Below are positions 17,419-26,881 of a DNA stretch of 26,881 bases, piece by piece. Made by a program: the position numbers and the translations under genes. Origin of the DNA: Chara braunii (lineage: Eukaryota > Streptophyta > Charophyceae > Charales > Characeae); assembly GCA_003427395.1 (NCBI GenBank), contig BFEA01000694.1, positions 250,197 through 277,077 on the forward strand, written 5' to 3'. Under the pieces are notes generated by a model. It searched no databases. It was not told the DNA's origin and was given only the letters and a program-made list of their open reading frames with translations. Numbering within the stretch: the stretch's first letter is position 1; the number at the start of each line of letters is the position of its first letter.

Positions 17419-17765
17419 TGTCCTGTCTGGAAGGGGGAAACTTCTCCATGTTTTGAGGAGGGTGGGTCAGAAGGGATCATTTCGTAGGTCGGCCCTGATT
17501 GCTTGCCTGGGGCAGTCGGGACGGGGGTCCCTTTGTTGCGATCTCGCTCCTGGAATGGGCCATCCCCTGTTTTCCAATCACGTTAGTGGGTCGGTTTCAG
17601 CCAGTGTTTGTGGTGCTAGCCTGAAGATTTGTTCCAGGGCTAATCCTCTCCAGGGGACATCAGGATTAAACGGAAGGCTTTTAAGCCATTGAAGTGCCAA
17701 CACTTTGGTTTGTATCAGGGGGTTGATAATGCCCAAACCTCCTTTCGTCATGGTCACTTGTGAGC
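17419..17765 (-). mobile_element. LINE ORF2 fragment overlapping copy 2
   Basis: 17419-17692 repeats 16283-16636 (less the assembly repeat) over exactly 274 bp with about five differences, and keeps the same TGA. Beyond 17692 it continues the reading frame that copy 2 loses: minus-strand GGLGIINPLIQTKVLALQWLK, matching copy 1 GGLGILDPVIQVKALTIQW. It ends near 17765. Shared stop and equal borders suggest a duplication of one insertion, not a separate insertion. Confidence 0.8.
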
Positions 17766-17895
17766 TTTTGTTGTGCTCTTATTTGGTGGAACTCAAGTTG
17801 CAATTCTGCTTTGGGTTAGAGGTCAAGACTTTGGTTTCATGTGTATGATGCTGCTTGGTTTCTGGAATTCGCTATCGCTCATTTTCCATGTATTT
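17766..17895 (+). other. possible remnant of the gypsy 5' LTR end
   Basis: About 130 T-rich bases between the LINE fragment and the putative PBS. Position suggests the U5 end of a 5' LTR cut by the LINE rearrangement, but the matching 3' LTR end is beyond the window, so this cannot be checked here. Confidence 0.3.
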
Positions 17896-17906
17896 TGGTA
17901 TCAGAG
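17896..17906 (+). promoter_or_regulatory. putative primer-binding site, initiator-Met tRNA type
   Basis: TGGTATCAGAG is the usual start of a plant LTR-retrotransposon PBS complementary to the 3' end of initiator Met tRNA. It stands 1.3 kb before the gag frame, in the right orientation for the gypsy element. Eleven bases can occur by chance. Confidence 0.5.
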
Positions 17907-19227
17907 TTGTGGTACGTTGCGCTAATTTGGCGCTTGTCTTCTGCTTATACGGTACATGCATGCGGATAGCTGGGTAAGCGACCGTAGATGGTGTGCAGTG
18001 AGGAAGGCGGAGGCAAGCAGGCGACCCAGGTGGAGAAGGGTATCGCCAGGAAGGCTGAGTGGTGATATTGGGTGTTTCACAGTGTGATGAGAACTATATG
18101 ATGTATGATTGATGTTGAGGTGGAACGACGGTATAATGCTGGTTGTGTCGAGGCAATGATTGGTTATCATAATCAGCGTCAGGTCATCTGGTGAGAATAT
18201 CTGTGGTTGGGTTTTGAGGTACGTTGCTCTTAACCTTATCTACCCTCTTCAACACTTTTTACTGTGAGGATGTGTGTTCTGTCTTGAGAGTCCTCTCATG
18301 TGAGGAGTCGAGTGCACTCAACCTTGAGAGTCAGCATTGTTCACATGGAGCATCTGGAAGGAGAAGGCGTTGCCATCTGAAGGGCCTTGGATGAAGCACT
18401 GGGTCACGGTCATCATGCCAACCCACTGGGAGTAGAGCCCGCATGCTTTGCTGCTTTGTCCTTTGTCTGCCAGCTGCGTTGTAGATAGGTCATGAGGGGC
18501 AGGCCAGCCCTATAGGGGAGACGAGAATCGGACGTCTATAAATAAATACCGGCGGGTTACCTTCCATTGGCTGTGATCGTCGTCATGTGTGCGACGTTAA
18601 ATAATTCCTGAGGACCTCGGGGGCGGTCCTTCAACTGCCTCTTGATCAGCCAATCGGTCGGGGTAAGGCTCGCTGCACGCAAGGGTAAACATGGTGCAGG
18701 GCTGGCCAACTCAGCATTGACTTGGGGCACAGGGGTGGGCCGTGTGCACACCTTCAAACACACTATATGGATTGCTCAGGAACGCTGACGTCAAGCGACA
18801 TCAAGAAGAACTGAGGGAGGGGTAGATTTCAGGTGGTAAGTTCGGGAACAATTCCACTCTGCAAACAACCCTGCAAATGATTCTATTTTCATTTTGATTA
18901 GTTAGATGTACAACCATTAACACATCTGACATACAACATAGGTACAACTCTTTGTTTCTCCTTATCTGCTTTCTGTTTGCGAACTAGTCAAATAAAATGG
19001 TTTCATTTGTAGGAATCTGGACTTACCTGTTGGACCCAATTGTGTATTCTCTGACAATGCCACCGATTAATTAATTTTATTATTTTAAGTCGGTCTGAAC
19101 ACTACGCTGCGATAGGCAACCGAGTGTACCCTAGTGCAAATAGTGCACAATGCTGTAGCATATGAGCGACAGGGAGGACCTTGAACCGGACGATCGGATC
19201 CTGCGTTCGTAAAGTCGTATACGCCCG
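17907..19227 (+). other. untranslated leader of the gypsy element, or unrelated insert
   Basis: No coding frame is supported. A TATA-like TATAAATAAATA is at 18537-18548 and AATAAA at 18990-18995, a pair with the spacing of an LTR promoter and poly(A) signal, but the sequence shows no similarity to the 3' LTR. GACTTACCTGT at about 19021 recurs once in the LTR at about 26729. Confidence 0.4.
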
Positions 19228-21088
19228 TTGGTCCACATAGCGTTGGGACTTGAGGGTGGCCGTCTTCTGTTCCACCAGCTTAGGGAGAGGCAGCAGCAGC
19301 AGCGGAGGGCGAGGGACGCAGAGGCAAGCAAAGCTTTTGCAAGGGAGCCAGCTACCTCAGCAGCCAACATGGCCACCGCTGTGCAACAGAGTTCCCAGGA
19401 CAGTAGTTCAGGGACTGTCGGGGCGACGGTCGCACAGACCCTGAGTCGATCCGCTGGCGTTATGGCAAGCGAGCAAACAGTGTTAACTCCCGAGGAGGTC
19501 GCCATCCAGCGAGCAAGCGCTCGCGAGGCACAACTACAGCAGTCATTAGACGAGATATTGGCAGAGAAAGAGAGAATGCTCAGACGTAGATCTAGGATGC
19601 AGCGGACAAGCGAACATTAGGGAGTTAGAGGAGATGGACCTGACCAACATGAATGACGATGTAAGGACATCTCTCTTGCAAGGCATTCAGAGGAGCCTGG
19701 CCGTGCTGGTCGGGCGAGTTCAGGTCACACCATCACCATCTGGGCTAGGTGTCTGGCCCGTGGTACAGCCTCGTCCTTTTGTCCCACCGGTAACCGGAGT
19801 AGTCCCATTCACAATTTCTCCAGCTACAATACAGACCGCTTCCCACCTGGGCATGCCTTTGACAGGCGGGTTCTCAGCAGACCCTAATGTACAGATTCCT
19901 GTCCAGACAGTGTACTCCCAACCTCCGTTGCAGACTGCTGTAACTGGGCAGCTTGTTGGCTCGCAGCCAGCACAGCCGTAGGGCACACAACCCCAACGGC
20001 CTGCACCCCATGCCCCACAGCCTGGAGTAGTGCAGGCACCGGGTCAAGGACAGTGGATTCCCAAGACTGCCATCGCATCACCAAAGCCCTTCTCAGGAGA
20101 TAAGAAGGGTGAATACCTCGACACCTGGTTGAGGTCGGTGCCAGTCTATGTGAAGTGCAAGTTAACCTTGCCTCACGAGGAAGTGCTTGTGGCTGCCTCC
20201 TATCTAGAGGGGAGTGCAGCAAGGTGGTAAGTGGGTAGGTGCAATTACGGGGGTACGGTCATGACTTCCGCGCTTGGGCAGTCACCCACAAATTGGATGA
20301 TTTCCTCAAGCTGGTGGAAGAAAGGTGGCATGACCCTCAGAGGGCTCAAAAGGCCACCGACGGGATACTGACCCTGAGCTCAAGAAAGTTCAGATCAGTA
20401 AGGGATGCCATGGACGCGGTTGAGCGTCTGATGTGTGTTTCTGGAGTGTGCTACGACCCCCCGGGTCTTACTTACCACTTACCTGAGGTGTCTCCCCATA
20501 GAGCTCAGGAATCAGTCGGCAAGTGAGGCTATGATCACAGTCCACAACTTCCCCTCGTTCAGCAAGAAGGCCCTACTAGATCTAGAGGCAAAGATCGAGC
20601 ATGGGCACCAACCCACTACGGATGGTAGGAAAAAGACACTGCCTCCTAACTGGAAGGCCAACGGGCACATCATGTTCGTCGACAACGATGGTACCACCAT
20701 AGAGTTCGACGACAACTTCCCGATGGGAGTAGGGTCAGAGTCGGGTAGCGTAGAAGCTTCATGAGGTGGAGCAGTCGCTGCCTTAGTTCAAAATGGTAAG
20801 GCGACCGGTAGACGTCGTGGAGGTTCCCTGTCAAGGAGTCAAGTAGACCCCAATGCTCCTCCATGGGAGAAAGCGGGGCTTACCGAGGACGTGTGGAGAG
20901 ATCGTTACTCCCGTGCAACTTGTATTCGTTGTGGCCAATATGGTCATAACCAGTTTGAGTGCCGGAATAGGAAAGTAGCAAAAAAGATCCCGCCTACAAT
21001 GGGGCAGGCGCTGGTCTCCTCCGCTTCCCAGAGTAGCAACGTTGCCAGCAGTTCTGGCATTGCTTCGGAAAACACGCCGGGCCAGTAG
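19228..21088 (+). pseudogene. gypsy gag with CCHC zinc knuckle
   Basis: The capsid and nucleocapsid polyprotein would package element RNA. The N-terminal part (19228-19617) is Gln- and Arg-rich and probably coiled. A Pro- and Gln-rich linker follows (19634-20060). The capsid-like part starts PKPFSGDKKGEYLDTWLRSV at about 20087 and runs through YLEGSAARW, then (other frame) FLKLVEERWHDPQ. The nucleocapsid has CIRCGQYGHNQFEC at 20921-20962, an exact CX2CX4HX4C knuckle. Breaks are a stop at 19618, TAG 19979, TAA at 20228, TGA 20762, TAG 21086, with a frame change near 20230 and back near 20480. Confidence 0.75.
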
Positions 21089-21303
21089 GAATTATAGTTG
21101 TTCCTGCTAGGTTCGAGGTGGTGGACACAACCTCACCATCTCGAGAGATGGCCCAAAATATCGACTCTTTCATCGTCCCGCAAGCACATTCGAACCAATC
21201 GATTCTATGTTCGATGAATGTGTTTGAGTCCTTAGAGGAGCTAGAGGAGGAGTGGTCTAGATCGTACCCACTAGCTTCTTGGACGACCATGGCTGAAGCT
21301 CCT

Positions 21304-21660
21304 AAGGGTGAGTTGTTCGTCGACAAGGTAGATATAGGCAGTCGTAGGGCTGGGGCCTTTTTCGATACTTGTTTTACGAGAAACTTTATCAGTCGCGCTT
21401 GTGTTGAATGGCTGCGCTTACAGGGGCAAGTGCAACGCCTCAGTCGACCTTGGGAGTCGACCTGTGCCAACAAACAGCGCATCGTAGTCAACGACTACCT
21501 AAAAGACATTGAGTGTTCCCGTAGGCGGGAGGGGAACTAGACATAGAGTCTCGTTCCTAGTCAGCGATGATCTCCCTATGGATATCTTGCTGGGTATGTA
21601 CTATCTTTTGGTTGCACAACCCCAGTTTGACTGGGACCGAAAAGTGGTCAAACACACTTT
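21304..21660 (+). pseudogene. first retropepsin-like region (degenerate)
   Basis: FFDTCFTRNFIS (Asp codon at 21364) stands where a retropepsin has its DSGATxNFIS loop; the Ser-Gly after the Asp is replaced by Thr-Cys. After a frame change near 21510 the region continues SFLVSDDLPMDILLGMYYL and FDWDRKVV, the usual end of a gypsy protease (ILGMDWL...DW...V). Spacing fits one whole protease domain. It lies directly behind gag, where the protease is expected. Downstream to 21930 comes a low-complexity linker (SNNNSRGKGK). Confidence 0.6.
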
Positions 21661-21930
21661 GCCCGGATGGGGGACCGCCAGATTACATAAGTATTCTGCA
21701 CACGAGAAGTCGACGTGGCAGCCAACCTATGTGGAGAAAGGAAAATTTGGTCCGCGTCCGCAGCATGTTGCTGCAGTCCAACCGGACAACATTGTGGAAG
21801 ACCCGGCAGCCACCCAAGCATCACGTGAGGGAGATCAGGTGGCCGCTGTCCAACCGCGAAGCAACAACAACTCCCGAGGAAAAGGGAAGGCGAAAACCGC
21901 ATCGCCGGCCGGAAACGGACAGCCAGCACC

Positions 21931-22875
21931 ATGGGTCAAGTTTCACTTGACCGAGGCCGAATACAAGTGGCGCGGTTGGTATGGCTGCTGCTAATGGTGC
22001 AACAGCACCAAGCACAAGACCTCCCTATGCCCGGATCAAGGCAAGGAGGATGTTCGATCTCGCATCAACTCGGGAAACTCAGTTGCGCGGGAGGTGAGGC
22101 AACTCCACCTCTCACTCCGCCAAATTCGGCCGCCTTGCTAGCGGCCTCCTACACATCTAGGGAGGATGCGAATGTCGCGAGTCCTCGGTTCACTTACGAG
22201 GATTATGTTGTCCACTTGGTCCCACCGTTGGACCACCCACTCCACGTGCAACAATCCACCGCATGCACGGTTTCACCACCATCGGCAACCGATTCGGCAG
22301 CTTCGCCGCCATCTATCGTCGGGGATTCTACGTCATGGTCAAGACTTGAAGAGCTCGACCCGTTGACATTTGCAAACTTCCAATGGATGCCCCTTCCCCC
22401 GTCCGGTCGATTTCCCAAACCGCATTGCAACTTGCTCATGGCGCAATTGCGGGATTACTTACACACTGCAGTACCAACTCCGTTGATGGACGCCGAAGTA
22501 GAGATTGTCGACCTTCACGACTACGTTGCAAAGATCGACCACGAGTTCAAGACACGACGGTACGACGACATCGACGCGCCATTGTTATACATACACATTC
22601 AGATCGGAGAGGCGACCTGCAACGCTTTGATCGATTGCGGAGCTACTCGCAACTACATGAGCCAAGACTTTATGGTACGCGCTGGCCTTGGGCCACGCGT
22701 TCGGAGGAAGTCGCAGCCCACACAAGTCACGTTGGTCGACGGTCACACGCACAAGCCAATCGACCAGTGCATTGATGTCGCCCCCGTGTACTTTGCCCCA
22801 CATGCAAGCGAGGCCGTGTCCTTCGATATTTTGGACACCAAGTTGCACATGATCTTGGGCATGTCATGGCTGTGA
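21931..22875 (+). pseudogene. linker and second retropepsin domain
   Basis: The frame is open for 314 codons. About 200 residues of Ser/Pro-rich linker precede a complete aspartic protease: LYIHIQIGEATCNALIDCGATRNYMS with the catalytic Asp at 22633-22635 (DCGA, a known variant of DSGA), then VTLVDGHTHKPI and LHMILGMSWL. It ends at TGA 22873, after which the same frame continues SEDHPMNFYRRTVHVRDRNG into RT. In one-protease elements this is the domain fused to RT. Confidence 0.78.
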
Positions 22876-23786
22876 AGCGAGGATCACCCGATGAACTTCT
22901 ACCGCCGCACCGTTCACGTTCGTGATCGGAACGGAGTACTAGTCCCATGCACGGTGCCTCCTCCTCACCCTTCGATCAGCTGCCACGTGGTTTCCGCCGC
23001 AAGCATTCGAGGTTCCATCACGAGGGATGACAGCGAGGAGATGGGGGTGTGTTTTCTCCAAGCCCTCCCGCCCCATGACATTCCATCAACGGACTCATCA
23101 CCGGACCCACGCATCACCGAGCTTCTCGACGCCTACAGCGATGTGTTCGAAGCCCCGCACGGAGTAGTACCGGATCGGCCCATCCGCCACGAGATCATCC
23201 TCGAGGCCGGGGCTGTACCTCCGCGTGGTTGCATCTACCGCATGAGCGAGGAAGAGTTAAGTGTGCTAAGGGCACAATTCGATGACCTTTTTTAGAAAGG
23301 CTGGATTCGGCGTAGCTCCACGCCATACGGCGCTCCCGTTCTCTTCGTCCGAAAGAACAACAAGGACTTGCGGTTGTGCATCGATTATCGCAAGCTCAAT
23401 GCGCAAACCGTCAAGAACGTCGGCCCTCTTCCGTGCATCGACGACCTCCTCGAACGGTTGGGCGGCGCCAAGTTCTTCTCCAAGCTTGACCTCAAATCCG
23501 GATATCACCAACTCGAGATCCGGCAGGAGGACTGCTACAAGACCACGTTTAAGATGCGATATGGGCATTTCGAATGGTTGGTTATGCATTCTGGCCTTAC
23601 GAATGCCCCACCCACATTCCAAGCGGCTATGACAACGGAGTTCCGACACATACTAATATATTCGTACTCATCTACCTCGACGACATCTTGGTGTACAACT
23701 GGAGTTTGGACGAGCATGTGGAGCACCTGCGCACCGTTTTGGAGCGGCTACGATAAGCCAAGTACAAAGCCAACCACGACAAATGA
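22876..23786 (+). pseudogene. gypsy reverse transcriptase
   Basis: A spacer (22876-23292) ends RGCIYRMSEEELSVLR, the usual entry into Ty3 RT, then TAG at 23293. The RT follows: KGWIRRSSTPYGAPVLFVRK, LRLCIDYRKLNAQT, FFSKLDLKSGYHQ (first catalytic Asp), [16 protein letters not shown] single-base loss at about 23660 moves the frame; the new frame has [10 protein letters not shown] (the catalytic YLDD) at about 23670. TAA 23754 and TGA 23784 interrupt the thumb. All catalytic aspartates remain. Confidence 0.87.
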
Positions 23787-24480
23787 GAATTCACGCGGCA
23801 AGAGTTGGAGTACTTGGGACATTACGTGACGCCGCAAGGCATCCGTCCGCTTGCGGACAAGATCGAGGTCATCTGCATATGGCCCGAGCCCACCAACACC
23901 ACGAACGTTCGCTCATTCATGGGGTTGGCCGGCTACTATCAACGCTTCATCACCGGGTACTCAAGGATTGCCACACCTATGACGAGATTACAATCGCCAA
24001 AGGTGCCATTCGTATTCGATGACGACGCACGTCGGTCATTCCAAGCACTCAAAACGACCATGCTTATGTCACCCATCCTTAGCATCTATGACCCTACGCT
24101 GCCAACGAGAGTGACAACTGATGCTTCCGGCTATGACATTGGGGCAGTCTTGGAACAACACGACGACGACGGCTGGCACCCCGTGGAGTATTTCAGCCAC
24201 AAAGTGCCTCCCATCAATTCACTTTATGATGCAAGGAAGAAGGAGCTGCTCGCATTCGTGATGGCTCTCAAGCGATGGTGGCATTTCCTCCTTGGGCGTC
24301 GTAGGTTCACATGGGTCACGGACAACAACCCATTGACCTACTACAAGATGCAGGATACGGTGAGCAGCACGATCGGACGATGTATGTACTTCATCGACCA
24401 ATTTGACTTCACACCGAAACATCTTGCCGGCCTCTCCAATCGCGCAACAGATGCACTCTCACGAAGACCCGATCTTTGCG
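23787..24480 (+). pseudogene. gypsy RT thumb and RNase H
   Basis: YLGHYVTPQGIRPLADKIEV and FMGLAGYYQRFI belong to the RT-RNase H connection. RNase H starts TTDASGYDIGAVLEQ at about 24116, with acidic residues in TDAS, KKELLAF, VTDNNPL and RATDALSRRPD (24440-24470), the full catalytic set. The frame is open throughout; it drifts into a non-homologous reading after about 24575, where a frame change leads into integrase. Confidence 0.85.
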
Positions 24481-24574
24481 CTATGACACATCATGCCTTC
24501 GCGTTCGACGAGGAACTCCAGCGGCACTTCATCCGGGGCTATGAGTCCGATCCGGATTTCGCCACGTTGTATGC

Positions 24575-25992
24575 GCAACTACTTCGGATCACCCGCCGGC
24601 CAGCCACTATCGCATCGTCGATGGGTACTTGCTTCTCCACTCGCGAGGCAAGGACTTATTATGTGTCCCACGAGACCGTCGTCTTCGGACTCGCCAAGAA
24701 TACCATGACTCGCGACTCGCCAGCCATTTCGGAGTCAATTGCACTATTGCACGACTTCGGCAACGATTCCGATGGTCGGAGCTCATTACCGATGTCACTC
24801 GGTATTGCGACTCTTGCGAAGTTTGCCCACGAAGCAAGCCCCGCAGCCGCAATCCCTACGGCGAGTTGCGCCCGATGCCTATCCCACGGGAACCCGGCCT
24901 CTCCATTGCCATGGACGTCATCGGACCGTTTCCCCGCGACCGCCTCGAGCACGACGGCATTCTCACATCGTTGACCGTTTGAGCAAGTACGCGCGGTTTC
25001 TCCCTTGCAAGTACTACGCCACGGCTCCAGAACTTGCGCGCCTCTTACACACCGGCTGGATTTGCAGCCACAGCGTACCGGAAGACATCGTTAGCGACTG
25101 CGACACTCGCTTTATGTCGGCATTTTGGACTTCTCTCATACAGGAATCCAGCACCAAGATGAAACCAAGTTCGGTTCGGCATCCACAAACGGACGGGCAA
25201 ACGGAGCGAGCACATCAATCCGCTCAAATGATGCTTCGTAAGCTCATCCGTCCGGATCAGAAGGATTGGGTTGACCGACTCCCCGACATCGAGTTCGCCT
25301 ACAACACTTCGTTGCATCCGGCGATCGGCGTGACTCCATTCGAGTTGCACCACGGTGGCCGGAAAGGCCGTATCTTCGCTGATCTTCTCCTCCCACGAAC
25401 ATCCGACATAGACGTTGCGTGCTCCCCCGCTTCCATTTGGAAGTACAGGGAATTGTTCACTCAAGCCCGCGCGAACATGCAAAAGGCTCCAGTTCACATG
25501 CAACAGCAAGCTAACAGGCGTCGCATGCCATGTCCAATCCGCGCCGGTGATCCGGTGTGGGTCTCCGCAGAAGAGTTTGCACTCGAGCAGGATGTTTCGC
25601 GCAAACTGCTTCCGAAGTGGTTTGGACCATGGCCCATAACATCAGCCGCAAGCGATGAGCCCGATGGCCCCTCATTTGTGATCAACATCCCCCCGCATCT
25701 GACGGTCCATCCAGTCTTTCACGCCTCGAAGCTGGCGACATATACACCAGCTAAGAGCGACGAGTTCCCGGGCCGACGATCGCAAGATCCTCCATCTATG
25801 GATGGTCATCAGGAAGTTGACCGCGTCATCACGGATCGCAAGTACGACAGCAAGCCTCGACAATACAAGGTTACATTCAAAGCATGCGATCCCGACGACA
25901 CTCGATGGATTTCAGGAGCAGATTTGAAAGCATCCGCACCGCTGATCTACGCTCACTACGAGCAACAAAGGTTAGCTAAGGGAACTTCATGA
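24575..25992 (+). pseudogene. gypsy integrase with C-terminal chromodomain
   Basis: The zinc-binding HHCC region (YHDSRLASHFG...YCDSCEVC) lies at about 24697-24828 in one frame. The first core Asp is in SIAMDVIGPF (24914). A frame change at about 24967 leads to VDRLSKYARFLP. The second Asp is in VSDCDTRF (25096) and Glu in QTDGQTERAH (25204), giving the D-D-35-E arrangement. After PKWFGPWP and VHPVFHASKLATY comes a chromodomain-like end, EVDRVITDRKY...QYKVTFKACDPDDTRWIS.ADL (25813-25975). Chromodomains steer integration toward marked chromatin in chromoviruses. TGA is at 25990. Confidence 0.87.
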
Positions 25993-26067
25993 CCTGCCCC
26001 TCCCACCTGGACTGTGGTCCCTCCCTCAGACAGACAACTTCGCCCTCGCAGGTAAGTTCAGTGTTTC

Positions 26068-26080
26068 AAGGAGGGGGGGG
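26068..26080 (+). promoter_or_regulatory. polypurine tract
   Basis: AAGGAGGGGGGGG directly precedes the LTR start TGTGGCATAC. It would prime plus-strand DNA synthesis. Confidence 0.85.
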
Positions 26081-26125
26081 TGTGGCATACTGCGCAGCCA
26101 CACGGGCCTGCAGGGCCCGACCATC

Positions 26126-26335
26126 GTTCTCAGCCTAAAAGCCTGAAAACAAGGGCAGGCCCTGTGTCGTTTTCAGCCTAAAAGCCTGAAAACAAGGGCT
26201 TACAGGCCATGTGTCGTTTCAGCCTGAAAGCCTGAAACGAGGGCCTTCAGGCCCTATGACGTTTCAGCCTAAAACAGGGCCTTCCAGGCCCTGAGTCTTT
26301 TCAGCCTGAAAGGGAGGGCCATTTTCGGGCCCTCA
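26126..26335 (+). repeat. five-unit palindromic tandem array in U3
   Basis: Units start at 26126, 26169, 26216, 26261 and 26298 (periods 43, 47, 45, 37). Each has (G)TTTTCAGCCT(A/G)AAA; the first three add GCCTGAAA, forming arms such as GTTTTCAG and CTGAAAAC. Each also has a GGGC...GGCC(C)T segment. The array sits about 155-365 bp before the TATA box, the usual enhancer position. Confidence 0.75.
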
Positions 26336-26478
26336 TAAGATCGACCTGCCCTAAAACTTAGGCACCAGACCAGGGTTTTAGCACATGCCATTTTTGGCCT
26401 GTTTTCAAGACAGCCCTTGTTTGAACTTCAGCGCCAGGGTCTGGCTCGTCTTGGCATTGGCAAGAGCAGCCTCCTGGA

Positions 26479-26506
26479 CGGGCCAGCACTATATAAGACT
26501 GGCCCG
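26479..26506 (+). promoter_or_regulatory. LTR TATA box between inverted-repeat arms
   Basis: TATATAAG (26490-26497) stands between CGGGCCAG (26479-26486) and its exact inverse CTGGCCCG (26499-26506). It is the likely core promoter of the element; the start site would be near 26520-26530. Confidence 0.7.
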
Positions 26507-26799
26507 CCCTACAGGCTGCAGACAGTCACGAGGTAGTTCCTAGGAACTTCCCAGGCACTTCCATGCAGGAGGCAGGAGGCAGTCTTCAGTATTCGGCAGC
26601 GGCACTCTGGAGGAGCGTTGCAGTAGTAGTAGTAGCGTTAGCAGTAGTCTTCAGCGATGGGCGCTATTAGGAGCTAGAGTAGTAGTGGAGAGAGAGAGAT
26701 GGTTGGCTGAGGCCAGGGAGACTTACCTGTGGCGCCATAGCTCCAGCTTCGTCTTCGATGTACCTGCAACAAGGCGCTGCCTTCACAGGTTAGTACCGG

Positions 26800-26802
<3 letters not shown>

Positions 26803-26867
<65 letters not shown>
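26803..26867. repeat. (GA)n microsatellite in the LTR
   Basis: Sixty-five bases of GA dinucleotide, close to the window end. Confidence 0.95.
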
Positions 26868-26872
<5 letters not shown>

Positions 26873-26881
26873 CTTCTTCCT

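Larger units (their letters stand above)
17896..26881 (+). mobile_element. decayed Ty3/gypsy chromovirus-like retrotransposon
   Basis: The order is PBS candidate, gag with CCHC knuckle, protease, RT, RNase H, integrase with chromodomain, polypurine tract, LTR. Integrase after RNase H defines Ty3/gypsy. At least five stops and several frameshifts fall in gag, and four stops and three frameshifts in pol, so it is non-coding and old. Unusual is a second retropepsin-like region. The 3' LTR begins at 26081 and is cut by the window; no 5' LTR of the same sequence occurs upstream. Confidence 0.85.
26081..26881 (+). repeat. 3' LTR of the gypsy element (cut by window end)
   Basis: It begins TGTGGCATAC after the polypurine tract. 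U3 contains a five-unit palindromic array (26126-26335), a TATA box in an inverted repeat (26490-26497), a perfect palindrome AGTTCCTAGGAACT (26535-26548), AGT repeats near 26615 and a (GA)n tract near the edge. At least 801 bp; its right end is unseen. Confidence 0.8.

Noticed and set aside
24739-24960. start of the 417-codon frame at 24739 as the true integrase start
   Set aside because: The first 75 or so residues of that frame show no homology; integrase reading there is in another frame, and they join only at about 24967.
17896-26881. endogenous pararetrovirus
   Set aside because: Integrase with chromodomain, a polypurine tract and an LTR identify a Ty3/gypsy retrotransposon; no movement or coat protein of a pararetrovirus is seen.

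Overview
The window looks like repeat-rich nuclear DNA from a streptophyte, most likely a charophyte alga close to Chara. Two things support this. A single plant-type plastid ACT-domain gene (ACR11/ACR12 family) is present. Nearly everything else recognisable is decayed transposable element of plant type: L1-like LINEs with an APE endonuclease, RT and C-terminal zinc-binding domain, and a Ty3/gypsy element with an integrase chromodomain. The species is an inference from the general look of these elements; no marker gene settles it. There are no bacterial features, no CRISPR array and no complete tRNA or rRNA gene.

Layout. 1-5065: poly(A), then a nearly full ORF2 of an L1-like LINE on the + strand, broken by stops and frameshifts, ending in a 3'UTR and an A10-C-A9 tail. 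5066-10640: mostly unassigned DNA holding a poly(A)-only insertion with a 9-bp target duplication, a third LINE 3' end at 6531, a minus-strand poly(A) retroposon at 6777, three microsatellites or A-rich tracts, two degenerate tandem duplications and three weak exon candidates. 10643-10745: a 13-bp minisatellite directly behind the gene. 10767-11843 (-): the uninterrupted ACR11/12-like gene. 12819-13364: a TIR element full of TCCGG motifs. 13670-14343: a GC-rich block with a TATA box, and a good 73-nt exon candidate on the minus strand. 14445-17765: a minus-strand LINE of the same family as the first, with an assembly scar (79-bp repeat around one N) and a 274-bp duplicated piece separated by about 780 bp of SINE-like and simple-sequence DNA.

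17896-26881: a decayed Ty3/gypsy retrotransposon on the + strand. It has a possible initiator-Met PBS, a gag with CCHC knuckle, two separate retropepsin-like regions, RT, RNase H, integrase with chromodomain, a clean polypurine tract and an LTR that runs off the window. The LTR carries a palindromic tandem array and a TATA box lying between the arms of an inverted repeat.

How the parts fit: the ACR-like gene is the only probable host protein gene supported by homology. The LINEs probably supplied the machinery for the poly(A)-tailed insertions scattered around it. The gypsy element lies next to LINE and SINE debris. The most useful leads are the double protease of the gypsy element, its LTR repeat array, the poly(A)-only insertion, the TIR element and the uninterrupted ACR-like gene with poly(A) downstream.
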